From: Capniomyces stellatus
Taxonomy: Eukaryota; Kickxellomycota; Harpellomycetes; Harpellales; Legeriomycetaceae
NCBI GenBank assembly: GCA_001661515.1
Contig: LUVW01000036.1
Span: forward strand, 57,749-121,748
Direction of reading: 5' to 3'
DNA length: 64,000 bases
This document shows, one piece after another, positions 11,269 through 22,735 of the stretch; within the stretch, counting starts at the first letter, position 1, and every line of letters starts with the position of its first letter. Under the pieces are notes generated by a model that worked only from the letters and a program-made list of their open reading frames with translations, had not been told where the DNA came from and did not search any database. Both the position numbers and the translations under genes were made by a program.

Positions 11269-12864
11269 GTAAACGTCTATTTTTTTTTTCCTTCCTTCTT
11301 TTTTTTTTATTGCTCCTACTTTTATTTCTTTTTTTGCGTTAAGCAGTTATTTGAGATTTCAAATTCACCAACTTGATTCTTCACTTCAGTAAATATATCC
11401 TATATCTTGTTTGTTGTTCTTTCTGTCTCTGTCTCTGTCTCTTTTTCCTATTTCTTTCCTTTTATTTCCTCACGTATGCTTTTTTGTTTCTTTTTTGCCA
11501 ACTTGTGTTTCTTTTTCTTTACTTTGCCTCTTTTTTTTCCTCAGTAATTATTAACAGTGACGCTGTTGTGTTTGTGATTTATTCCGTGTAGAGAGGGGTT
11601 TCTGTTTATAAATATGTTACATCTAATGTTTTCTATAAAATATCATCATTTTAATCTTCATTACACCAATTGGTAAGCAACTTGATCACAACCAAAATGA
11701 CTTGAACTCCCATTACAAAGTAAAGATTAACAAAATCAAATTGTATTAGACGTTTCCAAATTCTCGTACTTAATCCTTTCCTTTTATTTCTAAATCTGTT
11801 CTACCTATCGCTTTTTCTTTATTCAACAGTTTTTACCTTTCGCGCCTTCTTTGTTTACTTGTTTTTTTTTGGTTTGTTTTATTATATACTGTGCTTTTAG
11901 CCTGTTTCCTACTTACTACTTGACTTGGTTTTAGTTTCTATCCAAATCGGGCTTGTTGGCTCCAGCATATCATACCTGCACAACCTATTCTTTTATAACC
12001 CATTCTTTACTTTATTTTTGTATTCCTCCTTCTTATCCGACTAAAAACCCAATTTGTAATGGTAAATCACGCATCAAAGCTTCTTAATTATAAGTGTAGC
12101 AGACAAATAAATTTCCACAATGCCCACAGTTCCAAGCTCTTTTATTTTTGTCGAGTTATTTTTGTTTTTGATACACGACATTTCAATTAGTTCAAATAAG
12201 TTAAATTCGAATCAAATCAAATCAAATCGGCTAAAGCAAAACAATGGCATTTGCTTACTTTGCATTTTACAATTGTTACTTTACCACTACCAACCACTAT
12301 TTTCCTTTTTTTTAATATTTGATTCGACTTTTACTCGGTTTATTTTTATTAAATGCCTTTAATGTAATTGAGATATTTCAAGTTTAATTTAATTTACATT
12401 TATAAACAAAAGCGTATTTCCCGACCTCTAATCAAGAAGTAGCAAGAAATCAAAACCATTAAACCCAAACAAAAATCAAACAAGCAAACGAATAGACGAT
12501 TCCAGTCTAGGAAAAAACCAACGCATATTAACAGAAAACAAACTGAAAATGAAAATCCCAAATAAAGCGTAAAAGTAAAAGCAAAAGAGGTAGAAAAAGA
12601 AAAAGAAGCAACGAGTGTAATGGCAACTGCAATTATAGTAAGAGTAAAGTCAAAATGTTGACCGCCAAAGTATATAATATGTAATAGGATGAGAAGTATA
12701 AAGAAGTGGGACAGAGTGAGAGAACAAAGGAACTTAAAAAAGTACAATTCAAACAAAGTACAAGCAATTTAGCAATAAATAATAGTAAATATATATATAT
12801 ATATGAATAAGGCTTATTAGGAGGGTGTGCGATATAGAGGTGTGGTTAGGTGAAGAAGGGGAGA

Positions 12865-12876
12865 GGGGGGGGGGGG
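12865..12876. repeat. Run of 12 G
   Basis: An uninterrupted G12 tract sits inside purine-rich intergenic DNA. Similar C or G runs occur at 1-15, 33187-33199 and 49136-49147. Confidence 0.98.
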
Positions 12877-13054
12877 AGAGAAAAGAAAAAGTAACACAGA
12901 CAAAGCACTTTTCACATATAAATACATGTGTATTAGTAAAAGTAGTATATATAAAAAAGAACTTTAGAAAGTTGATGATGCTTGGCGACTAAAGTAAACC
13001 TATTGTAGCTTTATAAGAATAGATATACTGGATTAAGATTATGATAAAATATGG

Positions 13055-14625
13055 CTAGCTACTATGCATATCCTCATTTATATCAGCATCCCTGGTGTTA
13101 GATGAAATCAGAGTGTCGGCAGTAGTCAGGCTGGGGGGATGAGGAGGAGCGCCAGCCAAATTCATGAGGTTGGTTGGGATGCTTCCAACAGGAGTTGAGC
13201 CAACTGACCTATCGACATGGCGTGTGTGGGGTTCAGTGGAGACTGGTGTGGTTTCAACGTCAAGCAGTCGAGAGATGTTGTTGGCGTTTGGGCTGTTTTG
13301 TTCATACCTTTCTAGAAGGTGTAGCGCATCGATGCCATCAGAGCCTGTGGACTCGTAGATCTGGGCACTTGGTACATTAGCAGTAATTGGGACACCCAGG
13401 CCAATAACGGGTCTGCTTGGGGCGTCCGACTCGTCAACCTCGATTCTATCTGACGCCTGGCTATCATCGGGATTGGCTAAGGCCTGGTCGTTTGTAGAGT
13501 TGCTCCTTTCCAACTCCCCTAGACTTTGCTGGAACTGACTTTGGACTATTTGGACAGCAAGTGGCAGCTGACTGGCTATTTCTGCTACATTGCTGTCTTC
13601 TTGCTTGTCGGTTTCTGCTGCATTTTCATCCTCGTCGTCCGTCACACTAGCTTCCAAGTCTGCATATGTTCTGCATAGCGGGCAGTTAAACCCCGTTGAT
13701 GTAAACAAAAGCGGCTTCACGCACTTGAAATGGAAGCAATGCGAACACGGCGCTACAAACAGAGCCTGGAACGCCACCATGTTGTACAGACAAATACAAC
13801 ACTCGCTTTTGTCTGTTTTGCCTTCTCCAAGCTGATCAAACGCATTGGCGCTATTCTGGATATTCTTCAGCATCTGCTGTCTATAATTTGCATTTTATTA
13901 CCAGTTACTTGTATGCGTTACTCACTCATCCATTTACCTTTCATCCATTTACTATTTCATCCATTTACTCTTCATCTACCATTTACACACTGCATTATTT
14001 CATATCATCGCTCTGCTTACCTAAACGGGTTCTCTTTGTTTCGTTGCCAATTGCGATTTATCTCGAGCCTAATCTTCACGCATTTGTATATATCAATAGA
14101 GCCTCCTTGGTAATCCACCCCCAACTGCAAAATGTCCCCATCTTTGAGTGGGTATGGTCGACTCTCAACTCCTGGTGGTGCCAATCTCATATGGTTTAAA
14201 AACGTCCCTGAAGAACTTTTTGTGTCTCTTATGTAAAACTCCCCATTTTCTGTCCAAATCTCTGCATGGCTCCTACTTACTACCTTGCTTTTAAACGCTA
14301 TTCTAGACGCTTGCTGACTAACTTTGTCAGTAAATCTCCCCACCTTCAGCACATGGCTGTCAGGAACATCTCTATCAATCACATCAAAATATAAACAATG
14401 CCGAACATCTACTATGTGCGGAACAATTCGCAAATGTGGAGTTCGCTTAGGCTCTGTCGTATTTTTACTCTGCTCATCTTGTGGTGTAATTGCCCCTGCT
14501 GGCTCACCGATCGCTGTTTGTGACCTTACCGCTGGCAGATGATCCGATTCAATCATACCCTCGGCATTCGCCGTATCCTCTCTATTCAGCAATCTTTCAT
14601 CTATACTTGGGTTTACGCCCTCCAT
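13055..14625 (-). CDS. FHA-RING E3 ubiquitin ligase (Dma1/Dma2/CHFR type)
   Basis: Two exons, 14625-14021 and 13880-13055, give 476 residues. The 140-bp intron has donor GTAAGC and acceptor TATAG, and the junction restores the frame (NPFR, then QQMLKN). An FHA domain lies at about 75-195 with the phosphopeptide-binding signatures GRF, SRSHAEI, SSSGTFLN and DGDILQLG. A RING finger lies at about 229-271 (ECCICL, CSHCFHFKC, CPLC). FHA followed by RING is the Dma family plan. These E3 ligases act at the spindle checkpoint, septins and mitotic exit. Unusually, about 200 acidic Ser/Asp/Glu-rich residues follow the RING, which in S. pombe Dma1 lies near the C-terminus. The ATG at 14625 is the only sensible start. 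Confidence 0.92.
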
Positions 14626-16715
14626 CTTGTGTTTCGTTTGTTTTTATTTTACTTCCTTTCTCTACTTTCCAAATAATATCTCCTCTTTTCTTTCTACCTC
14701 TATTCGTCCTGCTCTTATTATCCTGTCCTTTATTGTTTTTTTTTTGTTTTTTACTGCTTTTCCCCCCTATTTTTAGTTTTTCTTTTTATCACCACTAACT
14801 ACGTATCTATGTGTATCCCTTCTTTGTTTTCTTTAATCCACTTTTACTCTTTACTCTACACTGCTGATTATATGTTCCGTGATTACAATCACGACCCCTT
14901 TTTTTATATTATGGCGCTTTACTAGGAAACTTACAAAATACAAGTTCAAGCAAAATATATTTTACCACTTCACTTTAATTCTGTGTTTAAAATTTCAAGA
15001 TTATACCCGATAAAAGAAAAAAAAAAGGTTTATAGCTAAAGAGTATAGTAGCTTTTAATCTTATTCTTTATTTGAACTGTATTTTTTTTTTTACTTTTTT
15101 TTCTATTTTCTATATACGTGTGTGTAAGTGCGTATATATTATGTTGTTTGTTGTACTGTGTTGTGCTGTGCTGTGCTGTGTTTGTATTACTGGAACTAAA
15201 ATAGAAATTACAAGATTTTTTTTACAACAAGGGCTATTATTACTTTCACTACCACAATTTACATTCACCATTGTATGTAAGTTGGTCACTACTATAAATT
15301 ACCAACAAATATTTTTGCGCTTTATTAAATCCTAGAGGCTTCCTTGTATGAATGGGGAGCCTATGGAGCTCTTGCTGTTTTTATCAAGTCCATTCAAGTT
15401 ATTTGTTCTTTATTTATTAAATCTAACAAATAATAAAGTAAGTTGTTTAGGTTGGAAAAATAGCAACTTCGAATAAAATACACCTATAATTAACTCGGTT
15501 TTATTCGACTCATTTTGTAATGCTCAACTATTATTTATTCGTAAACTTATTAATAAACTCTAAACAATACGGCCAATAACTTTGCTGTGTTTGATGATTT
15601 CATATTAATATTTGCTCTTTTTGTTAGTTTGAACTATTTAAATAAATGCCTGTCCCTACTTTACTGAGAACATTAACTCCTATGAACTTTATCCATATTT
15701 CCACTTTGTTTTTCACACTTCTACTTTGCTTTTTATATTTCCATTTCACTTCTTATATTTTTCATTTTGCTTTTTATATTTTCCAATTTTCTCCTAAGCA
15801 ACGATGAAAAAAAAAAACAATTTACCGCATTGGGAATTATATAACAAAATCCTATCAAAAGCATTTTGCGCCCATGCTCCCTTTCCCTAACCAACTAAAT
15901 GAACTATGATTTTTGAGCATCCAATTGGCTCCTTGGAGCCTTTCTGTGAAATATATTTGGCACTGTAGTGAACTTTTTGAATAACAAAGTAAATCATCTT
16001 AAAAAAAGTCAGTGTTGCATTTACTTTTTATCTTTTTTATACTATCATTCTTTAGGACATTCTGCTAAAATAATATGTTTTGTATCTACGGAGCCTGGAA
16101 AGTTTACTAGATATGCCTTAATATTACTGGGCTGTTATGATGCTCATTACTGAACTACTTTTCAAGACTCTGCCGAGCATGTTCTTTTACTCGTATGCCT
16201 ACTCCCTTGCTTTAACTAGGACAGTGTTTATGTTTAGCCTGTGATAAATTAGCAAACACTTGGCCTCGCACTTCACTTTTGTTTACAATTGATGGTGGTC
16301 GATAATCCCGACTTCTACAACTATTTCTACCTGTATATCTCTTTGCCAATCCCTTCATTGTTATTTTTTAAAAGTCCTTTGTTGCCTGATGCCACACCAA
16401 AATGAAAGCATTTAATCAATCTTTATGATGCATACAATGTGAGAAAAGAAAAAAGATCACCCTTATGTAGCTCTACAGCATTTATCTGACATGCATCTAA
16501 ACACATCGATATTTGATTGCATATATCGTCAAACAATCCATACATCTATTTAGCGCTTTCAATTTATGTTTAGATTCACTCCAATGTTTTTTTTTACTAT
16601 CTCTTTAAATTTAGAACAATAAACCACTGGGATTAAAAAACAATTGAAAAGCAACGATAGAGAAAAAGTAGCTATAGATAATAAACTATTAAAGGCTTGG
16701 TATTGCATTGGTTTT
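14626..16715. other. DMA1 5' flank and GH31 3' flank
   Basis: No gene is supported. 14640-14800 is pyrimidine-rich on plus (purine-rich in the sense of the DMA1-like gene). A GTGCT repeat lies near 15157-15182. The rest is AT-rich with poly-T tracts. Open frames at 15072-15335 and 15968-16153 are short and have no recognisable content. Confidence 0.55.
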
Positions 16716-19277
16716 CTAATAGCAGCTGACATCAATACTCCAATCGCGGTTCAAGTCCAATTGAAGTTCAGTCAGGGTGAGGCGCTTAAAGCCGTCAAAT
16801 ACCTCGCATTGGGCTGTTGCAGTGTCGCAAACTTTCTTGAAAGCATCGACAATCACAACCTTGTTGATCTTCGTTGGGTTGTTGTAGCCATATGACCCAA
16901 TAGAAGAAAGGTAGACTCCGTCGTACTTGAATTTGATATGACTGGCAGGAGCATTTTTTGATATTCCGTCATCAAGGTAGATGTTTCCAGAGGCCTGGCC
17001 ATGTTCATCAACTGTCACTATTAACGTAAAGTCATTTTTGCGGGCATCCTCAGTTGTGTACTTGTAAGGCTGGGTTGGCAGAATTGAGCCTCCTTTAATA
17101 TGCACGTTTACGTGGTTAATAGATGCTTGGAGAGTGACGTTCTTGTTAGCACCGAACAGAGGCGCGTGGTTATACCAGTCATACCATACCTGGTTAGGGA
17201 AGTATGCATCTACGCTTGTAGCGTTTTCCAAGATAACAGGCGAAACAAGCACATTTGGACCAATCATAAATTGTCTGTCGTTGTCAAGAATGAGTGGATG
17301 GTCAGGGAACTCAAAGATCATTGGTCTAGCGATTGGCGCTCCGGTCTTTGTTGACTCGTATTGGAGAGTGTAGTAGTAAGGTAGGAGCTTATATCTGACA
17401 TCCAAGGCTCTTCTTGAGGACTCGGCTACTGACTCCCATCTATAAGATTCTTGTGAGCTTGCATCTATAACATTGTGGTTACGAGAGAATGGGTAGAAGG
17501 CGCCAACCTGCATCCATCTATTGCAGAGCTGTTCGGTTGTATTTCCATTGAATCCACAGATGTCGGAACCGATCATTGGTATGCCGAAAATACCGAAATC
17601 AAGCATTTGGGAAATGGAGATGTGTAGGTCCATCCATGTAGACTCGTTATCTCCAAGCCAATGGTTTACATACGAGCCTGTTCCAGCAAAAGTTGAACGC
17701 GATACAATAAATGGTCTTTTGTCTGGGCGATAGTTGTCCAAAAAGCTTTTTGTGCTTTGTGCCATCATATGTCCATACAAGTTGTGGACATGGTAATCTA
17801 TTACTCCATTGGCATGAACTGAGGTGGTCTCAAGCCCTTTGTCAGACAGCTCCTTTTGGTGATTGTGGATGCTGTATGGAGGAACAAGGAATTTGTTGTC
17901 AAAGTCTATTGGTCTGTGTGGCACTTCTGGTTTAACCATCCATGGGAGTGTTGGGATTTTGTCCATTGGCTGTCCAGTTCCACAAGATCCAACGCAAAAC
18001 GATGCTGCCTCATTCATATCAATCCATAATCCGTCAAGAGGAATTTGGTTGTAAAACATGGCCAGCTCATCATTCCACCATTTAGAGGTATTTGCAGCAA
18101 ACCAATCTGGGAATACAGTGTATCCTGGCCAAACGTGTCCAATGTAAACGCTTCCATCAGCGTTTTTCACAAAAGAGTTGGTTTCCATTCCTCTGTTGTA
18201 TGGAGCGTATGAGCTGTTGCTTTGGATTGCTGGATCTATCATCATAACCATCTTTTGGCTGTTGGTATGCAGGTTTTTCATTGTGTTTTGGACACGGCTT
18301 AGTGGGAAGTTTACTGGGTCGGTTGTAAAGTCTTTTCTTCCTTCCATATAATCTATATCAATCCACATGGCTTCAAGTGGGATGTTGGCCTTTGTGTAAT
18401 TAGCAATAACTTGGTCAACAGTGTCAATGTCTGGGTAGCCATATCTGCAGTTATGGAATCCCAAGGCCCAGTATGGAACCTGGTTAGGTCTGCCAACAAG
18501 CTGTGTGTAGGAATTGATAACGTCGTATGCTGATGGGCCACCAAAGAAATGCATGTCCAAAGTGCCTCCCAAAACGCGGTACTGGATGGTGTTGTCAATC
18601 AAAACAACGTCCATACCATGTGAATTGTGCAAGTAAGCACCATGATATTTTCCTTCACGGTTCTCCATGTAGACTGTATGGGCTCCATAAACATTCTCAC
18701 GGAATGGATCAGGAGCATCGCGAGCCCAGAGTGTCTTTGTGTTGTTTCTGGTATCACGTCTAAAGTAATCAGGGTTGTCTCCAATGCCGTAGATGTTGGC
18801 GTCATTTGGTGTTCTGGTTGTGAGCTCCAAGTATTGGTCTTCAAAAACAATTGCGTGACCTGTGGTGTCAAATATAGCCGTATGGTCCCTCATAACCATA
18901 AACCCAAATCTGGTTTTTGGATCGTCAAAGACCTTGACTTCCAAGTTTGCAAATTTTTTCTCTCCAGTAATTGGATTCAGGTCGAGAACCTCTTTGGGAA
19001 TCTGGAACTGTTTGTTGTCTCTATCACTGATATGCACTCTGACGCGATCATTTACTGTTGCGTGTACTTGAAGAGACAGATTGATAATATCCTTGCCATA
19101 CACGTTACATGGTTCCCCAGCTAAAGTGAGGTTGGCGCTAAATCCTTTTTCGCCATAAACAATACCCTCCAGCTTGTATCCTGGACATACTTTGGTGTCT
19201 TTAATTGGTCTTTCAGGGTAAAAACTTATCTCTGCATATGCCAAAGGCAATGCAAACAGGAAAACCGATAGTCTCAT
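16716..19277 (-). CDS. Secreted GH31 alpha-glucosidase (maltase type)
   Basis: Single exon, 853 residues. The frame stays open 26 codons further upstream, but only from a GTG. The ATG at 19277 starts a clean signal peptide (MRLSVFLFALPLAYA), and a TATATATAAG box lies 78-87 bp upstream, so this start is preferred. The GH31 catalytic nucleophile is Asp420 in WIDMNE and the acid/base is Asp543 in HWLGDNES. GSDICGF, the flanking RNHN motif and a C-terminal beta domain are also present. The protein has many N-glycosylation sequons. The family hydrolyses terminal alpha-glucosidic bonds in maltose and short starch fragments outside the cell. Alpha-xylosidase activity cannot be excluded from sequence alone, but the motifs favour alpha-glucosidase. 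Confidence 0.95.
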   Translation of the reverse strand: MRLSVFLFALPLAYAEISFYPERPIKDTKVCPGYKLEGIVYGEKGFSANLTLAGEPCNVYGKDIINLSLQVHATVNDRVRVHISDRDNKQFQIPKEVLDLNPITGEKKFANLEVKVFDDPKTRFGFMVMRDHTAIFDTTGHAIVFEDQYLELTTRTPNDANIYGIGDNPDYFRRDTRNNTKTLWARDAPDPFRENVYGAHTVYMENREGKYHGAYLHNSHGMDVVLIDNTIQYRVLGGTLDMHFFGGPSAYDVINSYTQLVGRPNQVPYWALGFHNCRYGYPDIDTVDQVIANYTKANIPLEAMWIDIDYMEGRKDFTTDPVNFPLSRVQNTMKNLHTNSQKMVMMIDPAIQSNSSYAPYNRGMETNSFVKNADGSVYIGHVWPGYTVFPDWFAANTSKWWNDELAMFYNQIPLDGLWIDMNEAASFCVGSCGTGQPMDKIPTLPWMVKPEVPHRPIDFDNKFLVPPYSIHNHQKELSDKGLETTSVHANGVIDYHVHNLYGHMMAQSTKSFLDNYRPDKRPFIVSRSTFAGTGSYVNHWLGDNESTWMDLHISISQMLDFGIFGIPMIGSDICGFNGNTTEQLCNRWMQVGAFYPFSRNHNVIDASSQESYRWESVAESSRRALDVRYKLLPYYYTLQYESTKTGAPIARPMIFEFPDHPLILDNDRQFMIGPNVLVSPVILENATSVDAYFPNQVWYDWYNHAPLFGANKNVTLQASINHVNVHIKGGSILPTQPYKYTTEDARKNDFTLIVTVDEHGQASGNIYLDDGISKNAPASHIKFKYDGVYLSSIGSYGYNNPTKINKVVIVDAFKKVCDTATAQCEVFDGFKRLTLTELQLDLNRDWSIDVSCY

Positions 19278-19354
19278 AATTAAAATTAATACTAAAAGTA
19301 ACTGATATTTATGTTTCGGAATACTCTTTTTTTCGACTTTTGTACTTGGTGCCA

Positions 19355-19364
19355 CTTATATATA
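19355..19364 (-). promoter_or_regulatory. Candidate TATA box of the GH31 gene
   Basis: On the minus strand the sequence reads TATATATAAG, placed 78-87 bp before the chosen ATG. The spacing suits a TATA-directed start with a short leader and supports the downstream ATG over the GTG at 19355. Confidence 0.55.
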
Positions 19365-21839
19365 CATTTTTTTTATTGAGATGCCACTTGAATATATTTT
19401 ATAATCGATTCTAGAGGGGGGAGGGGTTGCACTTCAGCTCAAACTAATTATGAGGTAACAATATTAAACATCAAATGTTTTCAAACCGTCATCTTTTTAT
19501 TTTATTTTACACATATACTGCCCATGAACATCTCTTGGCGATTTTGCCTTTTTTTTTAGTGGTATGTGTGTTTGCTGTTTACATTCAGTTGAACTATTCT
19601 ATCTATTGTTTTAAGATTCAGTTGAAATGATTTGAAACCACAAATATCACACTATAGAAACAACTCTGGTCGTTTAATAATTATAAAACAACAACAAACA
19701 TTGGATATCACCTTTTAAATTTGGTCACATTTGATACACCACCTTCTATTTAAAGAGTTAGGTGTATCACAAAAACTGATTTCAATTAAACTAAATTGGA
19801 TCTAATAACTAATGAACCAATTTGCACATTGATTTATTGCTAGAGTTTAACATGCACATGTTATAGAACCATGATATACGATTTATGATATGTGTCAAGC
19901 TTTTATTTTTGAACAGATCAACAGTTGGTAAAGCGGTTTTATTTAAAGTCGACCTGCAAAACAATGTTCTTGCTCTCTTCTTGCCCTCTTCTCCCATTTT
20001 GATATAGTTGGCCCATTTTTTTTTGCCCCAAGTGAAATTTTTATTTTTTATTGGTGTCAAGGAGGATAACCGAATTGAATATTTAGATTAATTAAATCTC
20101 GGAAAATACAAATCAAGCGAGCAAGTTTGGGATAGTACTGCCAAACCAAATCCGCCATTTTACCATATTGGCTTAGAAATTATCCTCGATTTAAATTAGT
20201 AAGACTTTGCCCACTTGTCCTCCACTAGTTTACTTTTTTTTGAAATTTTTTTTTTTGCTTTTGTCTGATTTTGCTGAAGTAAAGTGTCTTTTTTCCAATT
20301 TGCTTGGTGTAGCTATTTCCTTTAAGGCGAATTGTTGGAGTACAAACTATCTCTGGGAATTCTTTTATTTTGTTTTCAGATGGTATGATTTTTAGTAAAA
20401 GAAGAAACGTTACTAGTATTACATGCACAAATTAATCGCCAACTTTGTAATTTATTTTCCCTCAACTTTGCAATTTCTCCCTCCCCCCAACTTTGTAACT
20501 TTATTTCACTCCGAAACAGCTAAAGAGAAAGAAAAGCAAACAAGTCAGTAAAGCGGGAAGTCAGCCAGGTTATACTACTTTTGTTTTAAACCCTACCTTC
20601 ACTCATTAAAACTAAAACATGTGTCTTTTTTTATTTAGAAAAGCTTGTACTTTGCGTTATTACAAAATAAGCAATCACACTAGGTAAAAAGTAGACACAA
20701 TATAACTTATTTGGGTTTAGTTGGACTAAATTAGACTATTATGTTACGCCAGTTTCGTTAGATTGTTTATCGGCTCGGACAAACCTTTATTGGCTAAAAT
20801 TGTTATCAACACCTGAAATCAAACCAAATCTCGCTTTTCCCCTTAACGATCTATTGCATTTTTAAATACAGTGTGCTGATTCGCAGTTAATTGCTCGACG
20901 TAAACCGGATATTATCGGGCTTGTTAGTTTACCCTGCCGTCTTGAAAAAAACAACGCTATAGCCCATTGGCTAAAATTACATCATATAAAATTCCTTTTT
21001 TTTCTCCAAGTTCTTAATCCTTCAAAATGTTCGGCTACTCATTACTTTGCCTAGTTCAAGAATAAACGAGCGCAACTTTTTAAAGTGATATTCATCCTTT
21101 TAACTTACTTGGATGGTAGGGGTAATGGGTATCTCTGTCTACCATTTTATAATCTATATCATTCAAGGCCGAGGATATTTTGACAAAAAAAACCTCCCTC
21201 TCATCCCACACTCATAAATCAACTGGCTTTTTTATTTTGTTTGCTCATTTTTTGGCAACTGATCTCTCTTTACCCAAATACACACAACACTTTTACATAA
21301 AGGTACAATTATTACGGGCCAAGTCATTAGAGATTTTTTTTACATATTGTTGGTCAAGAAAGGTTTTCCCTCTTTCACTTGGATTTTTTTTTAAATCTAA
21401 ATAACGTAGAGATAATAACAGTCTGTGCCCTGTTTTTAATAAAATTGGAGGGTGGGTATGTGAAGTGTCGGGAAGCAGCTAAAAGTTAAATAAACAGGGA
21501 AGTTAATTTTAACCAATTATCGATCCAATTGAATCCTTTAATCTAACTGGTTGTTTAATTTAAATGTTTATATTTATTAATTTAGAGTTCAATCCTCTTT
21601 ATGGATGATCTATCATATCAAGCGGAAACGTTAATATGCGCCAAAGTATCTCTCCTAATTTCTTGAACTACTTTTAGTACTTTTAGGAGAATCTACGCAA
21701 AAACTAATAAAAACATACATGTAACTTAAAGATAAGATAATAAATATTCTACTTAATTAAATCAAAACATACTTATAAAAATATGTTTGAATTGCTCTAC
21801 TAACCTACTTTAACTTAATAGCTCCCTATTGACCGAACT

Positions 21840-22067
21840 ATGATGAATAGTTCGGATGATGAAGTTGATTCAACCCAACTTCCTAGTGATAAGCCAACGT
21901 ACCCCAGGGGGGTCGAGACTATTACCGAGTGTCCCTCAAGTTCTTTAGAACTCCAAACACTCAGGAATTCGGGGCTAGCGACCCGAACTTCTGATAGTAG
22001 ACAGAGAGGAAGTGAAGGGACCCAGGAGCAGAATGGTAATGCCGTTAACTTTGAGGACAGTTTTTAA
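21840..22067 (+). other. GC-richer open frame, possible gene fragment
   Basis: This is an ATG-to-stop frame of 75 codons that encodes a hydrophilic acidic polypeptide (MMNSSDDEVDSTQLPSD at the start). Its base composition is visibly richer in G and C than the DNA on both sides. I do not recognise it. It could be a small gene, a first exon or the remnant of a mobile element ORF. No splice partner ending in TAG was found by eye. Confidence 0.3.
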
Positions 22068-22522
22068 AGCAGCGTGAAAGCAGCGGTAAAATTGACTACA
22101 TATATAATGGTTCCATCTGTAAGATTGATCGGGTATTAAAACGCAAATGCCGCAAAAACAAACTCTTGCAATACTGTAAACCGTATTTCATTTAATAGTG
22201 ATCAAATTGTTTTCGTAAGATCGGCATAAAAGGCTTTTTTTCTTTCTGGTTTGCTGAAATTTTTTTATTTATATTAATTACATTATGGCGAAAGACAGAC
22301 CGGCGTTGATTGGGGTTAATTAGGAAATTTTATTATTATTTAGTAAAATTGTAACCCGAGTGCTCAAGACTAAAAATAGGCCAAACCATGACTATATTAT
22401 GTAAAATAAAATAAAAATGAACCATTATAACCTATATAAACTAGAAGTAAAATTCGTAGCACTAAATACTTATGAAAGTACAAAAGTTGGGTATAAGCAC
22501 TATAAAAGTCATGCGAGCGTCG

Positions 22523-22534
22523 TATAAAGCACGG
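22523..22534 (+). promoter_or_regulatory. TATAAAGCACGG motif upstream of the serine protease
   Basis: This exact 12-mer also occurs at 465-476, and GATAAAGCACGG occurs at 3086-3097. Here it lies 202 bp before the protease ATG, a workable TATA-box position if the leader is about 170 bases. The regulatory role is inference. Confidence 0.3.
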
Positions 22535-22735
22535 AAGTATTGCATTAGTTCGGTGGCGACAAAAGTTCATCATCTCCCTTTGCACAATTTATTTCAAATA
22601 TAAATCCATATAAAGCATTTACACAGGTTAAACTACAAAGTAATTAATATCACCCTCCGCCTTTCAGTCAGCTTTGTAAAAATAAATTGATACAAGCTAT
22701 TAACACCGGTATTAACTAGGAAACAACATTTAAAC

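Larger units (their letters stand above)
11184..13054. other. TUP1 5' flank and DMA1 3' flank
   Basis: No gene is supported. The TUP1-proximal part reads C/T-rich on plus, so A/G-rich on the transcribed sense strand: seven CTTTT units at 11234-11268 and TCTCTG repeats near 11421-11442. A TATATATATAT tract lies at about 12790-12803 and a run of 12 G at 12865-12876. A 118-residue Phe/Leu-rich open frame at 12400-12756 on minus looks like a composition artefact. Confidence 0.6.
19278..22735. other. Intergenic region upstream of GH31 and of the KDT-stalk protease
   Basis: This is mostly AT-rich DNA. Three CAACTTTG(T/C)AA copies lie at 20440-20501, ATTGGCTAAAATT occurs twice (about 20785 and 20963), a GC-richer open frame lies at 21840-22067 (separate entry), and a TATAAAGCACGG motif lies at 22523-22534. 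No recognisable gene is seen. Confidence 0.5.

Noticed and set aside
19278..19355. Longer GH31 reading frame from 19355
   Set aside because: Its first codon is GTG, the added 26 residues overlap a TATATATAAG box, and the internal ATG begins a clean signal peptide.
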